NCBI GenBank assembly: GCA_025463415.1
Contig: JAOBWO010000472.1
Coordinates: 1 to 41,284, forward strand
Reading direction: 5' to 3'
Source of the DNA: Acidimicrobiales bacterium
GTDB lineage: Bacteria; Actinomycetota; Acidimicrobiia; Acidimicrobiales; Ilumatobacteraceae
DNA: 41,284 nt
The notes beneath the pieces are model-generated. The model had not been told where the DNA came from. It saw only the letters and a list, made by a program, of their open reading frames with translations, and did no database searches. Below, piece by piece: positions 39,183-41,284 of this stretch. The position numbers and the translations under genes were made by a program. Each line of letters begins with the position of its first letter. Position 1 is the stretch's first letter.

Positions 39183-41139
39183 GGTCGATGAAGAACTGGC
39201 AACCGCCGGCGTAGAGATGCGGGCGCGAGCTGCGGAGGTCGCCCAGACCACGCTCGTGCTCGGGCAGATCCACGCCAGCGTGCCCGTCGGTGTTCGACGA
39301 CTTCGTTGGCGTGCTCTCGGGGTGGCCGTGTCGGTGGCGGCGGCCTGTGCGGTGGTCGTCGTCGTGCGTAGCGGCGCGGACCAGAGCATCACCACGGCCG
39401 GCACCGACCCGGCGGCAGCGGCGGCGAGTTCGAATGATTCCGCTGTGGATTTGACCACGACGTTGGCGGCGAGCCCCACAACACCGACAGAGACAGCGTC
39501 GACACCGGCGCCCGCGACGACGCTGCGCGGGCAGACATCGAGGCTCGACGAGAGCCCGGACCTGGGCGTGATCACCGCGCTGCCGGCTGCGCCGATCTCA
39601 GGCCGGTCGTCGCCCGAATCCGTCTGGACGGGGTCCGAGTTCATCGTGTGGGGTGGCGACCTGCCGGCCGACGGCGTTGCCGATGACCCGCAGGGCGCCG
39701 CCTACGACCCGAACACGCACACGTGGAGGGTTTTGCCTCCTGCGCCGATCGTCAGTCGAGCCGACGCCGCAACGGTGTGGACCGGCACAGAGATGATCAT
39801 TTGGGGCGGCGAGACAACCAGCTCGGCGTTCGCCGACGGCGCCGCCTACAACCCGGTCACGAACGCGTGGAGGGTGCTGGCTGCCGGCCCGCTGGCGGCC
39901 AGGGCATTCTCCGGTGTCGTCTGGACTGGGGACCGGATGATCATCGTCAGCGGACACCCATCGGAGGTTTCGCTCAGCCCCGGCCAACCGAACCCGGCGC
40001 TCCAGGGCGCCAGCTACGACCCGGCCGCGGATCGTTGGACGCGGATCGCGGATGCGCCAGGTGAGATCCACGGGCCCGACCCGCAGATGGTCTGGACCGG
40101 TACCGACGTGCTCGCCGTGCTCGGTCCCGACATGTTGCTCGGCCCATCCAGCCCAGGCGCGTTGCCGTCGATGCTGGCGACGTACTCGCCATCGACCAAC
40201 ACCTGGACGACCGCCCACAGCCCGACGCAGCCGGCGCCGTCCGAACTCACCCTGATCAGCCCACCGGGCCCCGACGCCTTGGTCGCAGCCATCGACCCGG
40301 TGCCAGGCGTGCCCTCGTACATCCTCGACGCCCATGGAAATGTGCAGCGCACACTCGCCCCGCGGCCGCTTGACCCGTTCTATCAAGCCTTCAGCGATCC
40401 AGTCTGGGACGGCACAGAGCTGATCTCCTGGCTCGGCAACCCGCACGGTCTCGCCCTCAACCCGGCCACGGACACGTGGCGCATCTACAACGCGGGATCG
40501 CTCCCTCCACAGATCGGCAGCGCGATGGCCTGGACCGGCACCGAGCTCCTCACATGGGGCGGCTCCATGTACGACGCCAACAGCAACCTGGTCGGCGCCG
40601 CGGCCGGCATCTCCTACCGTCCCGACACCACAGGCAACCAGCGGCCCCCGGCATCGACGGTCACCAACCCGCCGCTCGGGCAGGTCGGTGCCGCGCTGCC
40701 GAAGATCGCCGCCGCGACAGAGGACGTACAGCACCACGTCGTGCTCGACCTCAGCGGAGGTCTGACCGTCGAGACCCGAGGCCTGTTCAACGACGTACCG
40801 TCGTTGTGCGTGATCAGCGCTGTCAGCCGCACCGAGACCGGTCGCGTGTGCGCCGACAATCCGTCCGCGATCGGCCTCTTCGACTTCCCCATCGCGGATC
40901 CCGCCGACGCATCAGCCGCGTACGAGATCATCGCCACCGCGTCGACAACCATGCTGACCGCGGCGACCCCGTGCAAGTCCGCTACCGGCAGCACCGACGG
41001 CAGCGACGTCACGCTGTGGGCATGCCACGTCTCGGCGTCACCGAACGATCCCCTCATAGGCCCGCTGCGAATCACGGTCTCGTCGCCCGGGACCACGCCA
41101 GTCGACATCGCCATGCGAATACCGATCCCGGCACGATGA
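39175..41139 (+). CDS. Membrane-anchored kelch-like propeller protein (module 3)
   Basis: A 654-residue protein. Residues 1-45 are cytoplasmic (VEVDEELATAGVEMRARAAE), 46-64 a membrane helix (ALGVAVSVAAACAVVVVV), then a Thr linker. Six evenly placed blade motifs follow: VWTGSEFIVWGG, VWTGTEMIIWGG, VWTGDRMIIVSG, VWTGTDVLAVLG, VWDGTELISWLG and AWTGTELLTWGG, most paired with YDPxTxxWR-type strands, a kelch-like propeller. After about 500 comes a second domain with SLCVISAVSRTETGRVC and later CKSA / WACHV, matching the two-Cys segment of the other partners. It overlaps the sigma gene by 8 bases and lacks a zinc anti-sigma motif. It is inferred to hold or release that sigma factor in response to an outside ligand. 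Confidence 0.8.
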   Translation: MVEVDEELATAGVEMRARAAEVAQTTLVLGQIHASVPVGVRRLRWRALGVAVSVAAACAVVVVVRSGADQSITTAGTDPAAAAASSNDSAVDLTTTLAASPTTPTETASTPAPATTLRGQTSRLDESPDLGVITALPAAPISGRSSPESVWTGSEFIVWGGDLPADGVADDPQGAAYDPNTHTWRVLPPAPIVSRADAATVWTGTEMIIWGGETTSSAFADGAAYNPVTNAWRVLAAGPLAARAFSGVVWTGDRMIIVSGHPSEVSLSPGQPNPALQGASYDPAADRWTRIADAPGEIHGPDPQMVWTGTDVLAVLGPDMLLGPSSPGALPSMLATYSPSTNTWTTAHSPTQPAPSELTLISPPGPDALVAAIDPVPGVPSYILDAHGNVQRTLAPRPLDPFYQAFSDPVWDGTELISWLGNPHGLALNPATDTWRIYNAGSLPPQIGSAMAWTGTELLTWGGSMYDANSNLVGAAAGISYRPDTTGNQRPPASTVTNPPLGQVGAALPKIAAATEDVQHHVVLDLSGGLTVETRGLFNDVPSLCVISAVSRTETGRVCADNPSAIGLFDFPIADPADASAAYEIIATASTTMLTAATPCKSATGSTDGSDVTLWACHVSASPNDPLIGPLRITVSSPGTTPVDIAMRIPIPAR

Positions 41140-41198
41140 TGGCCAACTTTCGAACCAATACGTTCTCGTGCCCCATGCGGCGGTCATCGCCGACAAGA

Positions 41199-41284
41199 TC
41201 ACCCGCCCGGCCCGATGACGGTCGAGTCCGCCATCGGAAGTGACTGCTGCTCCCCACCGCTGACCTTGTCGCGCCAGAGCTGCC
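41199..41284 (-). CDS. Possible C-terminal fragment of a gene running off the window
   Basis: On the minus strand a frame enters from the right edge and ends at TGA 41199-41201. Its 27 codons read LWRDKVSGGEQQSLPMADS and end IGPGG, with nearly all third positions G or C, unlike the other frames. No family can be named from so little. Confidence 0.3.
   Translation of the reverse strand, partial: QLWRDKVSGGEQQSLPMADSTVIGPGG

Noticed and set aside
1-41284. CRISPR arrays, tRNA or rRNA genes, riboswitches
   Set aside because: No regular short direct repeats, cloverleaf ends or rRNA-like segments were seen by reading; a covariance-model scan was not possible.

Overview
This is high-GC DNA with strongly GC-biased third codon positions, frequent GTG starts, mycothiol-type DinB proteins, leaderless-looking promoters and secreted proteins with long Thr-rich tails. 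Together these point to an actinobacterium, most likely an Acidimicrobiia (Ilumatobacter-like) chromosome fragment. That placement is an inference from style, not from a marker gene. No rRNA, tRNA, CRISPR array, phage module or integrase was recognised.

Left part (1 to about 10.4 kb) is housekeeping and metabolic. It holds the end of a cyclophilin, a YcaQ/AlkX-type DNA glycosylase, an L-asparaginase II-type enzyme and an MBL hydrolase in a tight run. A STAS protein follows, then a large membrane-anchored propeller-like protein with a Thr-rich tail, a VOC protein overlapping a HisC-like aminotransferase, a small conserved-looking protein, an antisense crotonase with an extra N-terminal domain, and a two-hotdog thioesterase whose frame is broken twice.

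Centre (10.4 to 22.6 kb): a rifampin phosphotransferase-like gene sits behind an inverted repeat resembling the rifamycin-associated element (RAE), and is coupled to a DinB-type gene that is itself frameshifted once. A CoA/organic-acid block follows: CoA transferase, amidohydrolase, class II aldolase and a convergent acyl-CoA dehydrogenase. Then come a TIGR03084-type metal-binding protein, an orphan FtsX-type exporter and an isochorismatase-family hydrolase. All three frameshifts in the window are single missing bases in GC-rich runs, which suggests sequencing or assembly error as much as gene decay.

Right part (22.6 to 41.3 kb) is accessory-like. It contains an IS110 transposase remnant, a probable gene tail, an RpiR regulator divergent from a COG4280-like membrane protein operon, an alpha/beta hydrolase, an ArsR/SRPBCC pair with a very clear leaderless promoter and operators, an ABC exporter pair, and a PLP aminotransferase. 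The outstanding feature is three separate modules, each an ECF-like sigma factor whose stop overlaps the start of a one-pass membrane protein with a large extracellular part (a small beta domain, a LysM-ended protein, and a kelch-like propeller). All three partners carry a similar LC-x(7-13)-C segment near their C-terminus and none has the usual zinc anti-sigma motif. Two lipoproteins lie between modules 2 and 3. Short hairpin-forming repeats with the core GCAGAAYGAC occur in four gaps of this arm. The reading offered is a surface-sensing, sigma-regulated cluster assembled in a mobile region.
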